A stretch of 64,000 nucleotides of DNA from Niveibacterium umoris. GTDB taxonomy: Bacteria > Pseudomonadota > Gammaproteobacteria > Burkholderiales > Rhodocyclaceae. The stretch lies in contig NZ_JACIET010000001.1 in assembly GCF_014197015.1 (NCBI RefSeq), forward strand, positions 2,573,392 through 2,637,391, read 5' to 3'. Position 1 is the stretch's first letter, and each line of letters starts with the position of its first letter. Below the pieces are notes generated by a model, which saw only the letters and a program-made list of their open reading frames with translations, was not told the DNA's origin and did not search any database. Shown piece by piece: positions 18,501 through 28,801 of this stretch. The position numbers were made by a program, and so were the translations under genes.

Positions 18501-21500
18501 CGGGTGGCGCGGACTCGCTCCGTGGCGGCCTTGGAGACGACACACTGGCGCCAGGCGCCTACCGGGCCAGCGATCTCCTCGCTCACAACCAGGACGTGCT
18601 CGATGGCGGGCAAGGCAGCGACACCGCCATCCTCTACGGCCAGCAGAGCGACTACACGATCACCGGTTTCGTCGGCGCGGACCTTGTGCTGTCCTACAAG
18701 GGGCAGGCCAGCGTCAAACTCGGCGGCATCGAGTTCGTGCGCTTCGACGCCGACGGCGATCCGGCGGATGACACCAGCCCGACCGGCGATGCGCTGGCGC
18801 TGGCGTCACTGTTCCAGACGCGCCAGACCGGCACAGCTGGCAACGACCTGCTGGCCAGCGGAGCAGACGGCGACACCCTGGCCGGGCTCGGCGGCAACGA
18901 CACCTACATCGTCCGCCATGGCGGAGTAAAGGTGAACGAACTGCTCGGCGCGGGGCTGGACGAGATCCGCACCACGCTCAGCGAGTACAGCCTGCCCGCC
19001 AATGTGGAGAAGCTCTCCTTCATCGGCGACGCCGCGCAGACCGTCGTGCTCGACCTGGCCGCCCTGCCCAAGAGCAACGACGCCATCTGGACCGGACCAC
19101 GGGCGGTCAGTTTCTTCGCGACCGGCAACGGACTCGCAAACAGCATCAGTGGCAGTGCCGGCAATGACGTACTGGTCGGCGGGGCGGGTCTCGACACGCT
19201 GGCCGGCGGAAGCGGCAACGACTGGTACTACGTCGACAGCGCCGCTGACAGCATCGTCGAACAGGCGCGCGAAGGCACCGACCGCATCTGCGTAAACGAG
19301 AGCATGACGAGCTACAGCCTGGCCCCGCTGACGCTCGCCAACATCGAGGAACTGAGCTACGCCGGCAGCAGGAACTTCACCGGCACCGGCAACGCCCTCG
19401 CCAACCTCATCGCAAGCGACGCCGGCAACGACTCGCTGAGCGGAGGCCTCGGCAACGACACGCTGATCGGTGGCCGCGGCAATGACCGTCTCGATGGCGG
19501 CGTCGGCAACGACACCCTGATCGATGACGACGGCAATGACACGCTGATCGGTGGCTCGGGCAGCGACTGGCTCCAGGTCGGGCTGCGATCCACGATCCTC
19601 GATTCTTCGGGCAACCCCTTGCCGACGAATCGCTATGACCTGGTGACTGTCGACGGTGGCACCGACCCAGCCACGCCCGGCGGACCTGACGCCAGTACCG
19701 ACACGCTGTACCTGCATGGCCGTGTTTCGGACTACGCCTTCAGCCGCCCCGACGCCAATTCGATCCGGATCATCGATCGCAGCGGCAAGGGCGAGATCAT
19801 CGCCACCGGCATCGAACGCCTCTACTTCGATGGCGACGGCGTCTTCGACAACTTCAACCAGGCCGACACCGCGACCGGCGCCCTGAACGACGACCTCTGG
19901 ATCAAGCCCGCCGACCTAGCCGGAATCGCGATCAACATCGGCACAGCCGCAGCAGACACGTTGTCCAGCGCGGCGCTCAACGACGTCCTGGTCGGCGCCG
20001 GGGGCAACGACACCTACCTCGTCGCCCATGAGGGCGTGCGAGTCATCGAGAGCGCTTCCGGGGGTATCGATACCGTGCAGCTGGAAGGCGGGTTGTCCGA
20101 ATACACCCTTGCGTCCGGCGTCGAACGACTGATTTACCACGGCCCCGCGGTCTTGGCCTCAACTCGCATGATTACGGTTCTCGGTCAGACCGTCGCGATC
20201 AACGCCGAATCGCTGCTGGTCGGCAATGACGATACCCTGCCGGGCACGGGCAATTATCTGGAGGGCGGCATCGGAAGCGACCTGCTGGACGGCCACGCCG
20301 GCGCAGACACAATGCGGGGCGGCGCAGACTCAGACTCCTACATCGTGGATAACTCGGCAGACGTCGTCCTCGAAGATATCAAGGGCGGTGACCACGACCG
20401 GGTCTATTCGGTACTCGCCTCCACGACCCTGGCCGCCAACGTTGAAGACCTGGTGCTGCTGACCGGATGGCGCGGCGCGCAAGCCAGCGGGAACGCCCTG
20501 GACAACAGCGTTATGGGCGCGCCTGGCGACGACACACTGTACGGGTTGGCTGGCAAGGACACACTCTTAGGCATGGTCGGGTCAGACTACCTGAGCGGCG
20601 GCGATGGCAATGACTATTTGGATGGGGGAAGTGACGCCGACACCCTGGTCGGAGGCGCCGGCAACGATGCACTCTGGAGCGGCGGCGGCAACGACAGCAT
20701 CAGCGGCGGCACGGGCTCCGATTTCATCCGCACCGACGCAGGCGTGATCCGTGTCGACGGCGGGAACGACTCGACGGTTTACGGCGCGGCGGACACCGCC
20801 GTCGACTTGCTGTGGGTCCTCGGTACGCAGGCGGATTACCAGTTCACCCGCCTGAACCCGACCACGACGCGCATGGTCAGCACGAGCACCGGCGAAGACA
20901 TCACTTTCGGCAATATCGAAGCGGTCTCTTTCGCGGGCCGCCAGGTTGTTTTCTCCGACACCCTGCTGCGATCGATCGGTTACGCCGGCAACGACACGCT
21001 GGTGGGGTTGTCCCTCGCCGACACGATGGACGGCGCAGCTGGCAACGATTCGATCCGCGGGGGCGAGGGCGATGACCTGATCTTCGGACGGGTCGGGAAC
21101 GACACACTGCTCGGCGAGAGCGGCACGGACTCGCTGCTGGGCAACGACGGCGCGGACTCACTGCTGGGCGGCGACGGCAACGACTCGCTCGATGGCGGCG
21201 ACGGTAACAACACGCTGATCGGGGGCGCCGGCGACGACCAGCTGGTCAGCGGCTCCGGCAACGACGTCTATCGCTGGGCCATTGGCGACGGCTTCGACCG
21301 CATCACCGACGCAGGGGGCGCCACAGACCGGCTGGAAGTCAGCGCGCCGGGCAGCGCGATCAGCTTCTCCCACTTCAATGGAAACGGCCTGATGGTGCTG
21401 GTGGATGGCAAGGACGCCATCGCGATCAACGGACAGGATGCAGCCGGACGGATCGAGTCGATCCTATTCAACGGCGCGCTGCAAACGGTGGCGTACACAG

Positions 21501-22147
21501 AGCCGGCGGTCTGGTTCGGAACGGAATACACGGACTCTCTCGTCGGGTCCGCGGAGAATGACCGGATGCTCGGTTTCAACGGTTCTGACACCATCCGGGG
21601 TGGGGACGGCAACGACTGGCTCGACGGCGGTAGCGGCTGGGATGAACTATTCGGTGGCGCCGGTAACGACACACTGGTCGCAAGCGGGGGGGGCTTCACC
21701 GACAGCGACAGGATCCAGCCCGGGGACGGCGAGGACCTGATCTTTATCACCGGCGGTGGCGACCAGTCGGACGTGGGCGTCGTTCTGTCTCCGGACGGCA
21801 CGAACGATGTCATCAGCCTCGACAACGCAACGCACGGGGTACAGTGGGCATACCTCGACCTCGGGCAATTCCTCCAGAATTCCTCGCTCTGGTTCAATCG
21901 CAGCAGCGATGACCTGATCGTGACCAACCTCGAAGACAAGGGCGACACGCTCACGGTTCGAAACTGGTTTGCCGGTGCCGATCATCAGCTCGACCGCTTC
22001 GAGCTTTTCTACTACAGCCTCCGCAGTGGCGATGTGCAGGCCTTGGTCGACGCCATGGCCGGCTACGCGATTCCGGCGGGCAGCAGCATCCCCACGGACG
22101 GTAGCTATGCGGACGTACTGAATTCCGTAAATACGCTTTGGCACTGA
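15524..22147 (+). CDS. Giant RTX-type calcium-binding repeat protein
   Basis: A 2207-residue protein built mainly from hemolysin-type nonapeptide repeats (GGxGNDxLxGG), which fold into calcium-loaded beta rolls. Repeat blocks alternate with beta-rich linkers of the type 'V.NL.TG...DG.G..DTL..IE...G' and 'IE.A.GGIDRV...L..NIE.L'. Residues from about 2110 on (SLWFNRSSDDLIV, then LTVRNWFAG, then RFELFY) match the HCBP-related region near the C-terminus of type I-secreted proteins. The final 60 residues would be the uncleaved secretion signal. There is no Sec signal peptide, protease, lipase or adhesin domain. The start is a GTG with GGAG about 10 nt upstream. Likely secreted or surface-bound; its function is unknown. 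No ABC exporter or HlyD/TolC genes are in the window. Confidence 0.9.
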   Translation: MTTIDGTPGADLLTGGSTADSLNGGSGNDTLVGLAGNDTLRGGDDNDSLLGGDGNDWLFGDAGSDTLDGGAGEDVAFFLWGTNGAQVNLATGMVADDGFGNAETIRNVEAVQGTQFADQITLGNLGTYAFGRAGDDTIIGGDGTNLLVGGSGADSLVGGAGVDRASYDDDGYDAQGGITQGIQADLAAGLVTDGWGNVDTLSGIEAITGSSLDDQIAGDAANNILDGGDGADTLTGNAGNDTLNGGNGSDVLDGGDGNDSLTGGDGDFNQLSGGNGNDTLIGGSGDDDLTGGAGNDYIDGGSGSNWVDYSGFSKGIVLNLSLTTAQYLGDAGTDTILRVDHARGTSGNDRIIGNAHANWFSGAGGNDTLEGGDTIKGNDGVGYAEAVAAVRIDLATGTATSGSETDKLIDIDGANGSAFDDQILGNANNNWLSGGVRQIQRPNGYVQILLEHTGNDTIDGRGGDDQIAGFDGDDSLIGGTGNDTLWGGAGNDTLVGDAGNDLMVGDEDWTVDTDPAHGWNYAWNSGFDLADYSRTTGGVTVRLGSGSASGAEIGNDTLWSIEAVLGGSGNDLLTAGVGSASLAGGGGNDSVYGDAGNDTLSGGDGNDWLNGGSGSNLIDGGAGDDVVFYLYGNQGADINLDTGVVSNDGFGTSDTLTGIENAHGTQFGDTVTLGSTGGYVFGRGGNDTLIGSAGDNGFFGGSGADLITGNGGNDRASYDDDGYDAAGLIRQGIIANLSTGLVIDGWGDIDTLAGIENLTASALADSIAGDGAANDLVGGRGADTIDGQGGADTLEGGDGDDLYLVGADPVTLIETAAGGIDRVESSGIRFTLQDNIEQLRYTGNGLAHAAAGSTLAGWEGFDAGAPSVLAEFVGIGNGLANLLTGGDGNDVLDGGAGNDTLAGGLGDDYYFIDSLADVVQEASGAAGGNDTIFTRLGSYSLAGAPDVENLQLAYGASTAFRGTGNDRDNYVSGRYGNDTLDGGAGNDTLFGGAGGADSLRGGLGDDTLAPGAYRASDLLAHNQDVLDGGQGSDTAILYGQQSDYTITGFVGADLVLSYKGQASVKLGGIEFVRFDADGDPADDTSPTGDALALASLFQTRQTGTAGNDLLASGADGDTLAGLGGNDTYIVRHGGVKVNELLGAGLDEIRTTLSEYSLPANVEKLSFIGDAAQTVVLDLAALPKSNDAIWTGPRAVSFFATGNGLANSISGSAGNDVLVGGAGLDTLAGGSGNDWYYVDSAADSIVEQAREGTDRICVNESMTSYSLAPLTLANIEELSYAGSRNFTGTGNALANLIASDAGNDSLSGGLGNDTLIGGRGNDRLDGGVGNDTLIDDDGNDTLIGGSGSDWLQVGLRSTILDSSGNPLPTNRYDLVTVDGGTDPATPGGPDASTDTLYLHGRVSDYAFSRPDANSIRIIDRSGKGEIIATGIERLYFDGDGVFDNFNQADTATGALNDDLWIKPADLAGIAINIGTAAADTLSSAALNDVLVGAGGNDTYLVAHEGVRVIESASGGIDTVQLEGGLSEYTLASGVERLIYHGPAVLASTRMITVLGQTVAINAESLLVGNDDTLPGTGNYLEGGIGSDLLDGHAGADTMRGGADSDSYIVDNSADVVLEDIKGGDHDRVYSVLASTTLAANVEDLVLLTGWRGAQASGNALDNSVMGAPGDDTLYGLAGKDTLLGMVGSDYLSGGDGNDYLDGGSDADTLVGGAGNDALWSGGGNDSISGGTGSDFIRTDAGVIRVDGGNDSTVYGAADTAVDLLWVLGTQADYQFTRLNPTTTRMVSTSTGEDITFGNIEAVSFAGRQVVFSDTLLRSIGYAGNDTLVGLSLADTMDGAAGNDSIRGGEGDDLIFGRVGNDTLLGESGTDSLLGNDGADSLLGGDGNDSLDGGDGNNTLIGGAGDDQLVSGSGNDVYRWAIGDGFDRITDAGGATDRLEVSAPGSAISFSHFNGNGLMVLVDGKDAIAINGQDAAGRIESILFNGALQTVAYTEPAVWFGTEYTDSLVGSAENDRMLGFNGSDTIRGGDGNDWLDGGSGWDELFGGAGNDTLVASGGGFTDSDRIQPGDGEDLIFITGGGDQSDVGVVLSPDGTNDVISLDNATHGVQWAYLDLGQFLQNSSLWFNRSSDDLIVTNLEDKGDTLTVRNWFAGADHQLDRFELFYYSLRSGDVQALVDAMAGYAIPAGSSIPTDGSYADVLNSVNTLWH
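15743..16192 (+). repeat. Long internal duplication of the RTX gene, copy 1
   Basis: This 450-nt (150-codon) unit encodes the linker DVAFFLWGTNGAQVNL, then DDGFGNAETI, then RASYDDDGYDAQGG, ending IAGDAANN. It matches copy 2 (17396-17845) codon for codon at the protein level with no insertion or deletion; both ends sit exactly 1653 nt apart. The copies differ by many substitutions, so the duplication is not recent. Confidence 0.75.
17396..17845 (+). repeat. Long internal duplication of the RTX gene, copy 2
   Basis: Second copy of the 150-residue unit: DVVFYLYGNQGADINL, then NDGFGTSDTL, then RASYDDDGYDAAGL, ending IAGDGAAN. The RASYDDDGYDA core is identical in both copies. It is offset from copy 1 by 551 codons, so the larger repeating period of this part of the protein is about 551 residues. 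Confidence 0.75.
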
Positions 22148-22406
22148 ACCTCAGGATAGGCCTGTCGTCATTCTGAGCCACCAACGGCGCGATCACCTGC
22201 CGCAGTTGAATCGGGTGACGGCTGCGGAGGCAAAGGTGGCGGCAGCGCTCGCTTGAGCGCTTTTCCTCCGACCCCAGTTCCCGCCGCGCCCTGCACCTCG
22301 AGGTGCCAGACGTTGCCGTATGGGCGGGCGCTCGGGGCGCATTGAAGAACTACCGAAGGCAGCAGCGCCTCGACCTGAGGTCGCTTCATTGCACGGTCAT
22401 GACGGT

Positions 22407-23114
22407 TCAGATCCCGCCCACCAAGCGGTAGCTTTCGCCCGGGTGCCACAGGGTGGCGACCGAGACGACTCCTGCAGCACCGCGTGTGCTCCGGCGCATC
22501 ACCAAGCAAGGCATGCGGGCCTCGATACCCAGCATGATCGCGACCTCGCGCGGTGCCAGCCTTGCCTCGACCGTGAATCGCGCCCCAGCAAGCGGCGCTA
22601 CACGGCTGAGGTAGGCGTTCGGGGTTTCGGCGCTGAAGTCCAGTTGCAGGTAGTCCGGCGCCATGCGGGCGTTGACCCAGCGGTCCTCGACCTGGATCGG
22701 CCGGCCGTTCTCACGATGTACCAGCACCGAATGAAACAGCGGCGCGCCCGGGGGCAACTCGAAAGCCTCGGCGAGCGCGGCATCCGCCTCTCCGCGCGCG
22801 AGGCTGAAGAGTTCCGCAGTGTGGGTGTGGCCGCGCGCGGCAATGTCCTCAGCAATGTTGCGGATTTCCAGCAGCGGCGCATCGACCCGTGGTGGCGCAA
22901 CGAAGGTGCCGGCGCCGCGGGTACGGGTCAGCACGCCGGCCTCGGTCAGTTCGCGCAACGCGCGGTTCACCGTCATCCGCGCCACGCCGAAGTCGCGCGC
23001 CAGCCCTTCCTCGGGCGGGATCGCCTCGCCCACCTGCCATTCGCCGGCGCGGATGCGGGCAAGCAGCTCGTCCTTGATCTGCTGGTAGCGGGGCGGGGTA
23101 CGCGGTGTCGTCAT
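22407..23114 (-). CDS. hutC: Histidine utilization repressor HutC (GntR family)
   Basis: A 235-residue GntR/HutC-family repressor. Residues 8-72 are the winged-helix domain (YQQIKDELLARI, then IPPEEGLARDFGVARMTVNRAL with a GxxFV wing). Residues 90-230 are the UTRA effector domain (AELFSLARGEADAALAEAF, then FHSVLVHRENGRPIQVEDRWV, then YLSRVAPLAGARF). HutC proteins bind urocanate and release hut operators. The start is the ATG at 23114, where the helix-turn-helix domain begins. It is divergent from hutU. The intervening region holds two TGTATAGACA sites, so it probably represses hutUHGI and perhaps itself. Confidence 0.93.
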   Translation of the reverse strand: MTTPRTPPRYQQIKDELLARIRAGEWQVGEAIPPEEGLARDFGVARMTVNRALRELTEAGVLTRTRGAGTFVAPPRVDAPLLEIRNIAEDIAARGHTHTAELFSLARGEADAALAEAFELPPGAPLFHSVLVHRENGRPIQVEDRWVNARMAPDYLQLDFSAETPNAYLSRVAPLAGARFTVEARLAPREVAIMLGIEARMPCLVMRRSTRGAAGVVSVATLWHPGESYRLVGGI

Positions 23115-23180
23115 CGATCGGATTCCGGAGGGAGCGCCGCCGTCCGGGCCCGGATCGGTCCGTCGGTGGCGCGCTTTAAT

Positions 23181-23199
23181 TGTATAGACAACTCTTGCG
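23181..23199 (+). promoter_or_regulatory. Putative HutC operator 1
   Basis: The site TGTATAGACA lies at 23181-23190 and is continued by ACTCTTGCG. Nearly the same 17-18 nt recur at 23224. The core is close to the TGTATA-type half sites described for HutC operators in pseudomonads. It sits just upstream of the proposed -35 of the hutU promoter. Confidence 0.75.
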
Positions 23200-23223
23200 C
23201 AAAGCACCTTCCTGCGCTACAAA
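23195..23223 (+). promoter_or_regulatory. Proposed sigma-70 promoter of hutUHGI
   Basis: A TTGCGC at 23195-23200 and TACAAA at 23218-23223, 17 bp apart, make a plausible -35/-10 pair. It lies between the two HutC-like sites, so repressor bound to either would block RNA polymerase. The hexamers are not perfect, and no transcription start is known. Confidence 0.5.
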
Positions 23224-23242
23224 TGTATAGACAACTTTTGCA
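23224..23242 (+). promoter_or_regulatory. Putative HutC operator 2
   Basis: Second copy of TGTATAGACAACT (23224-23236) followed by TTTTGC, in direct orientation to the first copy and 43 nt from it, about four helical turns. It lies immediately downstream of the proposed -10 and just upstream of the hutU ribosome-binding site (GGAG at about 23248). Confidence 0.75.
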
Positions 23243-23257
23243 GTCGCGGAGTACCTC

Positions 23258-24967
<1,710 letters not shown>

Positions 24968-24992
24968 CCTGCATCCCTCACTGGATTCCGAC

Positions 24993-26537
24993 ATGACCAA
25001 GACCATCACCCTCGTCCCCGGCCAGATCACGATGCCGCAACTGCGCGCGGTGTGGGACGGCAGCGCCCGTCTCGCGCTGGACCCCGCCGCCTGGGGCCCG
25101 GTGCGCGCCTCGGCCGCCGCGGTGCGCACCATCGTGGAAGCCGGCAAGCCCGCCTACGGCATCAACACCGGCTTCGGCAAGCTCGCCAACACGCACATCG
25201 CGGAAGATCAGCTCGAAGCGCTGCAGACCAACCTGATCCGCTCGCATTCGGTGGGCGTCGGCCCGCTGATGGACGACGGCGTTGTGCGCCTGATCCTCGC
25301 GATGAAGATCGCGAGCCTCGCACGCGGCTTCTCGGGCATCCGCCCGCTGGTGCTGGAGACGATGATCGAGGCCTACAACGCCGGCATCCTGCCCTGCATC
25401 CCGAGCAAGGGTTCGGTCGGCGCCTCGGGCGACCTCGCGCCGCTCTCGCACATGACACTGGCGCTGATGGGCGAAGGCCGCGTGCGGGTCGATGGCGTCG
25501 AGCGCAACGCGGCCGACGCGCTGGGCGAAGCCGGCATCACGCCGATCCAGCTCGCGGCGAAGGAAGGCCTCGCGCTGATCAACGGCACGCAGGCCTCGAC
25601 CGCGTTGACGTTGCAGGGCCTGTTCCTCGCCGAGCGTGTATTCGCCGCGGCGATTGCAGCCGGCGCGATGTCGGTGGACGCCGCGCGCGGCTCCGACGCA
25701 CCCTTCGACGCCCGCATCCACGAGGTCCGCGGCCAGCCGGGGCAGATCGCCGTCGCCGCGCGCTACCGCGAGCTGCTCGCCGGCTCCGAGATCCGCCAGT
25801 CGCATCTGACCAACGACGACCGCGTGCAGGACCCGTACTCGCTGCGCTGCCAGCCGCAGGTGATGGGCGCATGTCTGGATCTGCTGCGCGGCGCGGTGAC
25901 CACACTGACGATCGAAGCCAATGCGGTCTCCGACAACCCGCTGATCTTCGAGCACGAAGGCCACTGGTCGGTGCTGTCGGGCGGCAACTTCCATGCGGAG
26001 CCGGTGGCCTTTGCGGCAGACACGCTCGCGCTGGCGATCGCCGAGATCGGCGCGCTGTCCGAACGCCGCATCGCGCTGCTGATCGACGCCTCGCTCTCCG
26101 GCCTGCCGGCCTTCCTGATCCCGAACCCCGGCCTGCACTCGGGCTTCATGATCGCGCACGTCACCGCCGCGGCATTGGCGTCGGAGAACAAGTCGCTTGC
26201 TCACCCGGCCAGCGTCGACAGCCTGCCCACCTCGGCGAACCAGGAAGACCACGTCTCGATGGCCACCTTCGCCGGCCGGCGCCTGACCGACATGGCGAAG
26301 AACACCGCGCACATCGTCGGCATCGAGTTGCTCGCCGCCGCGCAGGGCATCGACTTCCACCGCGCGATGAAGACCTCGGTGCCGCTGGAAAAGGTGCATG
26401 CGCAACTGCGCGCCGAGGTGCCCTTCCATTCGGACGACCGCTACCTCGCACCCGATCTGGAAGCCGCGCAGCGCATGGTGCTCTCCGGCATCTTCGATCA
26501 CGCGGCGCACGATCTCCTGCCATCCATCGAGGGCTGA
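24993..26537 (+). CDS. hutH: Histidine ammonia-lyase (histidase)
   Basis: A 514-residue histidase, which removes ammonia from L-histidine to give urocanate, the first pathway step. The self-forming MIO cofactor triad Ala144-Ser145-Gly146 is in [15 protein letters not shown]. The substrate loop [11 protein letters not shown] (residues 55-65), NGTQAS and the later FHAEP and QEDHVS motifs are all present. Length and motifs are typical of the aromatic amino acid lyase family. It begins 25 nt after hutU, and hutG follows after 3 nt. Confidence 0.97.
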   Translation: MTKTITLVPGQITMPQLRAVWDGSARLALDPAAWGPVRASAAAVRTIVEAGKPAYGINTGFGKLANTHIAEDQLEALQTNLIRSHSVGVGPLMDDGVVRLILAMKIASLARGFSGIRPLVLETMIEAYNAGILPCIPSKGSVGASGDLAPLSHMTLALMGEGRVRVDGVERNAADALGEAGITPIQLAAKEGLALINGTQASTALTLQGLFLAERVFAAAIAAGAMSVDAARGSDAPFDARIHEVRGQPGQIAVAARYRELLAGSEIRQSHLTNDDRVQDPYSLRCQPQVMGACLDLLRGAVTTLTIEANAVSDNPLIFEHEGHWSVLSGGNFHAEPVAFAADTLALAIAEIGALSERRIALLIDASLSGLPAFLIPNPGLHSGFMIAHVTAAALASENKSLAHPASVDSLPTSANQEDHVSMATFAGRRLTDMAKNTAHIVGIELLAAAQGIDFHRAMKTSVPLEKVHAQLRAEVPFHSDDRYLAPDLEAAQRMVLSGIFDHAAHDLLPSIEG

Positions 26538-26540
26538 ACC

Positions 26541-27515
26541 ATGAGCACCGAGGGCGTACGGCATACCGGCTTCGACACGGCCATCTGGCAGGGCCGCGAA
26601 GACTCGCACGAAGCGCACTTCAGCCAGCGCTGGCATGAGGCGGTGCAGCCGCTGGGCGATGCCACGCAGTGCCATGGTGTCGCGCTGCTCGGTTTCGCCT
26701 GCGACGCCGGCGTGCGCCGCAACCTCGGCCGCCCGGGTGCTGCCGCCGGCCCCACCGCCCTGCGCCGTGCGCTGGCCAACGTCGCGCTCGCCGAGGCCTC
26801 GGTGCTCTACGACGCCGGCGACGTGCATTGCGATGGCGACGCGCTCGAAGCAGCGCAGGCCCACTACGCGGGCGAAATCGCGAAACTGATCGAGCGCGGC
26901 CACCTGCCGATCGGGCTCGGCGGCGGTCACGAGATCGCCTTCGGCAGCTTCATGGGGCTGGCCACCGCGCTGAAGAAGCGCAGCAGCGAAACGCCGCGCA
27001 TCGGCATCCTGAACTTCGACGCGCACTTCGACCTGCGCGCCGCGGATCGCGCCAGTTCCGGCACCCCGTTCCGTCAGATCGCCGAAACCTGCGCGGCGCA
27101 AACCTGGCCCTTCCACTACACCGTCTTCGGCATCTCGCGCTTCGCCAACACCGCGGCGCTGTTCGAGCGCGCGAAGCAACTGGGCGTGCGCTGGATGCTG
27201 GATGAAGAACTGGGCGCTGCGAAGCTGCACGCCGCGCTCGCTGCGCTGCATGCCTTCCTCGCGCAAGTCGACCACCTGTACCTGACCATCTGCCTCGACG
27301 TGCTGCCGCCCGGCCTCGCCCCCGGCGTGTCGGCGCCCTCGGCGCATGGCGTCGCCATGGAAGTCATCGAACCCCTGATCGACGCGGCGCTCGCCAGCGG
27401 CAAGCTGCGCCTCGCCGACATCGCGGAGATGAACCCCGCGCAGGACATCGACACCCACACCGCGCGGGTCGCGGCGCGGCTGGTTGCCCGCATCGCCGCG
27501 GGGGCGCATCCGTGA
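26541..27515 (+). CDS. hutG: Formimidoylglutamase (arginase/ureohydrolase family)
   Basis: A 324-residue ureohydrolase that splits N-formimidoyl-L-glutamate into glutamate and formamide. Manganese-binding motifs: GLGGGHE (His), FDAHFD (Asp, His, Asp) and CLDVLPPG, which is followed by [11 protein letters not shown]. In the third motif the first of the two usual Asp ligands reads as Cys (TICLD rather than T-x-D-x-D). Whether this is normal for this subgroup I cannot verify. No hutF-like deiminase is present, so the short four-enzyme route is used. Its stop overlaps the hutI start. Confidence 0.93.
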   Translation: MSTEGVRHTGFDTAIWQGREDSHEAHFSQRWHEAVQPLGDATQCHGVALLGFACDAGVRRNLGRPGAAAGPTALRRALANVALAEASVLYDAGDVHCDGDALEAAQAHYAGEIAKLIERGHLPIGLGGGHEIAFGSFMGLATALKKRSSETPRIGILNFDAHFDLRAADRASSGTPFRQIAETCAAQTWPFHYTVFGISRFANTAALFERAKQLGVRWMLDEELGAAKLHAALAALHAFLAQVDHLYLTICLDVLPPGLAPGVSAPSAHGVAMEVIEPLIDAALASGKLRLADIAEMNPAQDIDTHTARVAARLVARIAAGAHP

Positions 27516-28765
27516 GCGACGCGCCGGTTCGGGACGGACTGCTGCGCAACGTCCATCTCGCGAGCTTCGTCGGCGAGGGCTACGGCACTGTCCGCAACGC
27601 CGCACTTGCGTGGCGCGACGGCACCATCGCCTGGCTCGGGCCGGAATCGGATCTGCCTCGTGAATTCAACGCCCTGCCAACGCACGACGGCACCGGCGGC
27701 TGGCTGACGCCGGGGCTGATCGATTGCCACACTCACCTCGTCTACGCCGGCAACCGCGCCAACGAATTCGAGGTCCGGCTCAACGGCGCGAGCTACGAAG
27801 ACATCGCCCGCGCCGGTGGCGGCATCCTCTCCACGGTGCGTGCGACACGTGCGGCCGACGAAGACGCGCTGCTCGCCGCCAGCCTGCCGCGTGTCGATGC
27901 GCTGCTCGCCGAAGGTGTCACCACGCTGGAGATCAAATCCGGCTACGGGCTGGACCTGCCCAGCGAACGCAAGATGCTGCGCGTCGCGCGTCGCATCGGC
28001 GAGTTGCGTGGCATCACCGTGCGCACCACCTTCCTCGGCGCCCACGCGCTGCCACCGGAGTTCACCGGCGAGGCCGACGCCTACGTCGACCACCTCTGCA
28101 CCGGGATGCTGCCCGCGCTCGCCAGCGAAGGCCTGGTCGACGCGGTCGACGCCTTCTGCGAGCGCATCGCCTTCACGCCCGACCAGACCGCCCGCGTGTT
28201 CAACGCCGCCGCGAAGCTCGGCCTGCCGGTGAAGCTGCACGCCGAACAGCTCTCGGATCAGGGGGGCGCCACACTGGTCGCACGCTACCGCGGCCTCTCC
28301 GCGGATCATCTCGAATGGCTCTCGGACGACGGCATCGCCGCGATGAAAAGGGCCGGCACCATCGCGGTACTGCTGCCCGGCGCCTTCTACTGCCTGCGCG
28401 AAACCAGGCTGCCGCCGATCGCCGCGCTGCGCGACGCTGGCGTGCCGATGGCCGTCGCCACCGACGCCAACCCCGGCACCTCGCCACTGACCTCACTGCT
28501 GCTCGCGGCGAACATGGCCTGCACGCTGTTCCGCCTGACCCCGCAGGAAGCCCTCGCCGGCATCACGCGCGAAGCCGCGCGTGCAATGGGCCTCGCGGAC
28601 CGCAGCACACTTGCGATTGGCCAGCGCGCAGATTTCGCGCTATGGCGCATCGGAGAGCCGGCGGAGTTGGCCTACGCACTGGGCGCGCAGCCCTTGGCCG
28701 CAAGCTGGGTTGCCGGTCGCTTGCGCGCTTCCGGAACGTTCAACAGCGACCATGCGACCGTTTAG
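27512..28765 (+). CDS. hutI: Imidazolonepropionase
   Basis: A 417-residue amidohydrolase that opens the ring of imidazolonepropionate to give formimidoylglutamate. Metal and substrate motifs: [19 protein letters not shown] (H-x-H), [40 protein letters not shown] (His) and [10 protein letters not shown] (Asp). Length is normal. The start is a GTG overlapping the hutG stop (GTGA). It is last in the operon and converges on gluQ with a 36-nt gap in which I see no clear terminator. Confidence 0.96.
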   Translation: MSDAPVRDGLLRNVHLASFVGEGYGTVRNAALAWRDGTIAWLGPESDLPREFNALPTHDGTGGWLTPGLIDCHTHLVYAGNRANEFEVRLNGASYEDIARAGGGILSTVRATRAADEDALLAASLPRVDALLAEGVTTLEIKSGYGLDLPSERKMLRVARRIGELRGITVRTTFLGAHALPPEFTGEADAYVDHLCTGMLPALASEGLVDAVDAFCERIAFTPDQTARVFNAAAKLGLPVKLHAEQLSDQGGATLVARYRGLSADHLEWLSDDGIAAMKRAGTIAVLLPGAFYCLRETRLPPIAALRDAGVPMAVATDANPGTSPLTSLLLAANMACTLFRLTPQEALAGITREAARAMGLADRSTLAIGQRADFALWRIGEPAELAYALGAQPLAASWVAGRLRASGTFNSDHATV

Positions 28766-28801
28766 GCCGGCTGGGCCGAGTGCCTGAAACGGCGGCGCGC
28801 C

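Noticed and set aside
15524-22147. Tandem GGxGNDxL-coding DNA considered as a CRISPR-like or satellite array
   Set aside because: Periodicity is 27 nt in one continuous reading frame, with no constant repeat and unique spacers; it is coding RTX sequence.
24978-27605. An 875-codon open frame on the minus strand opposite hutH, hutG and the start of hutI
   Set aside because: It lies opposite three well-identified hut genes and has the Arg/Gly/His-rich composition typical of antisense frames in GC-rich DNA.
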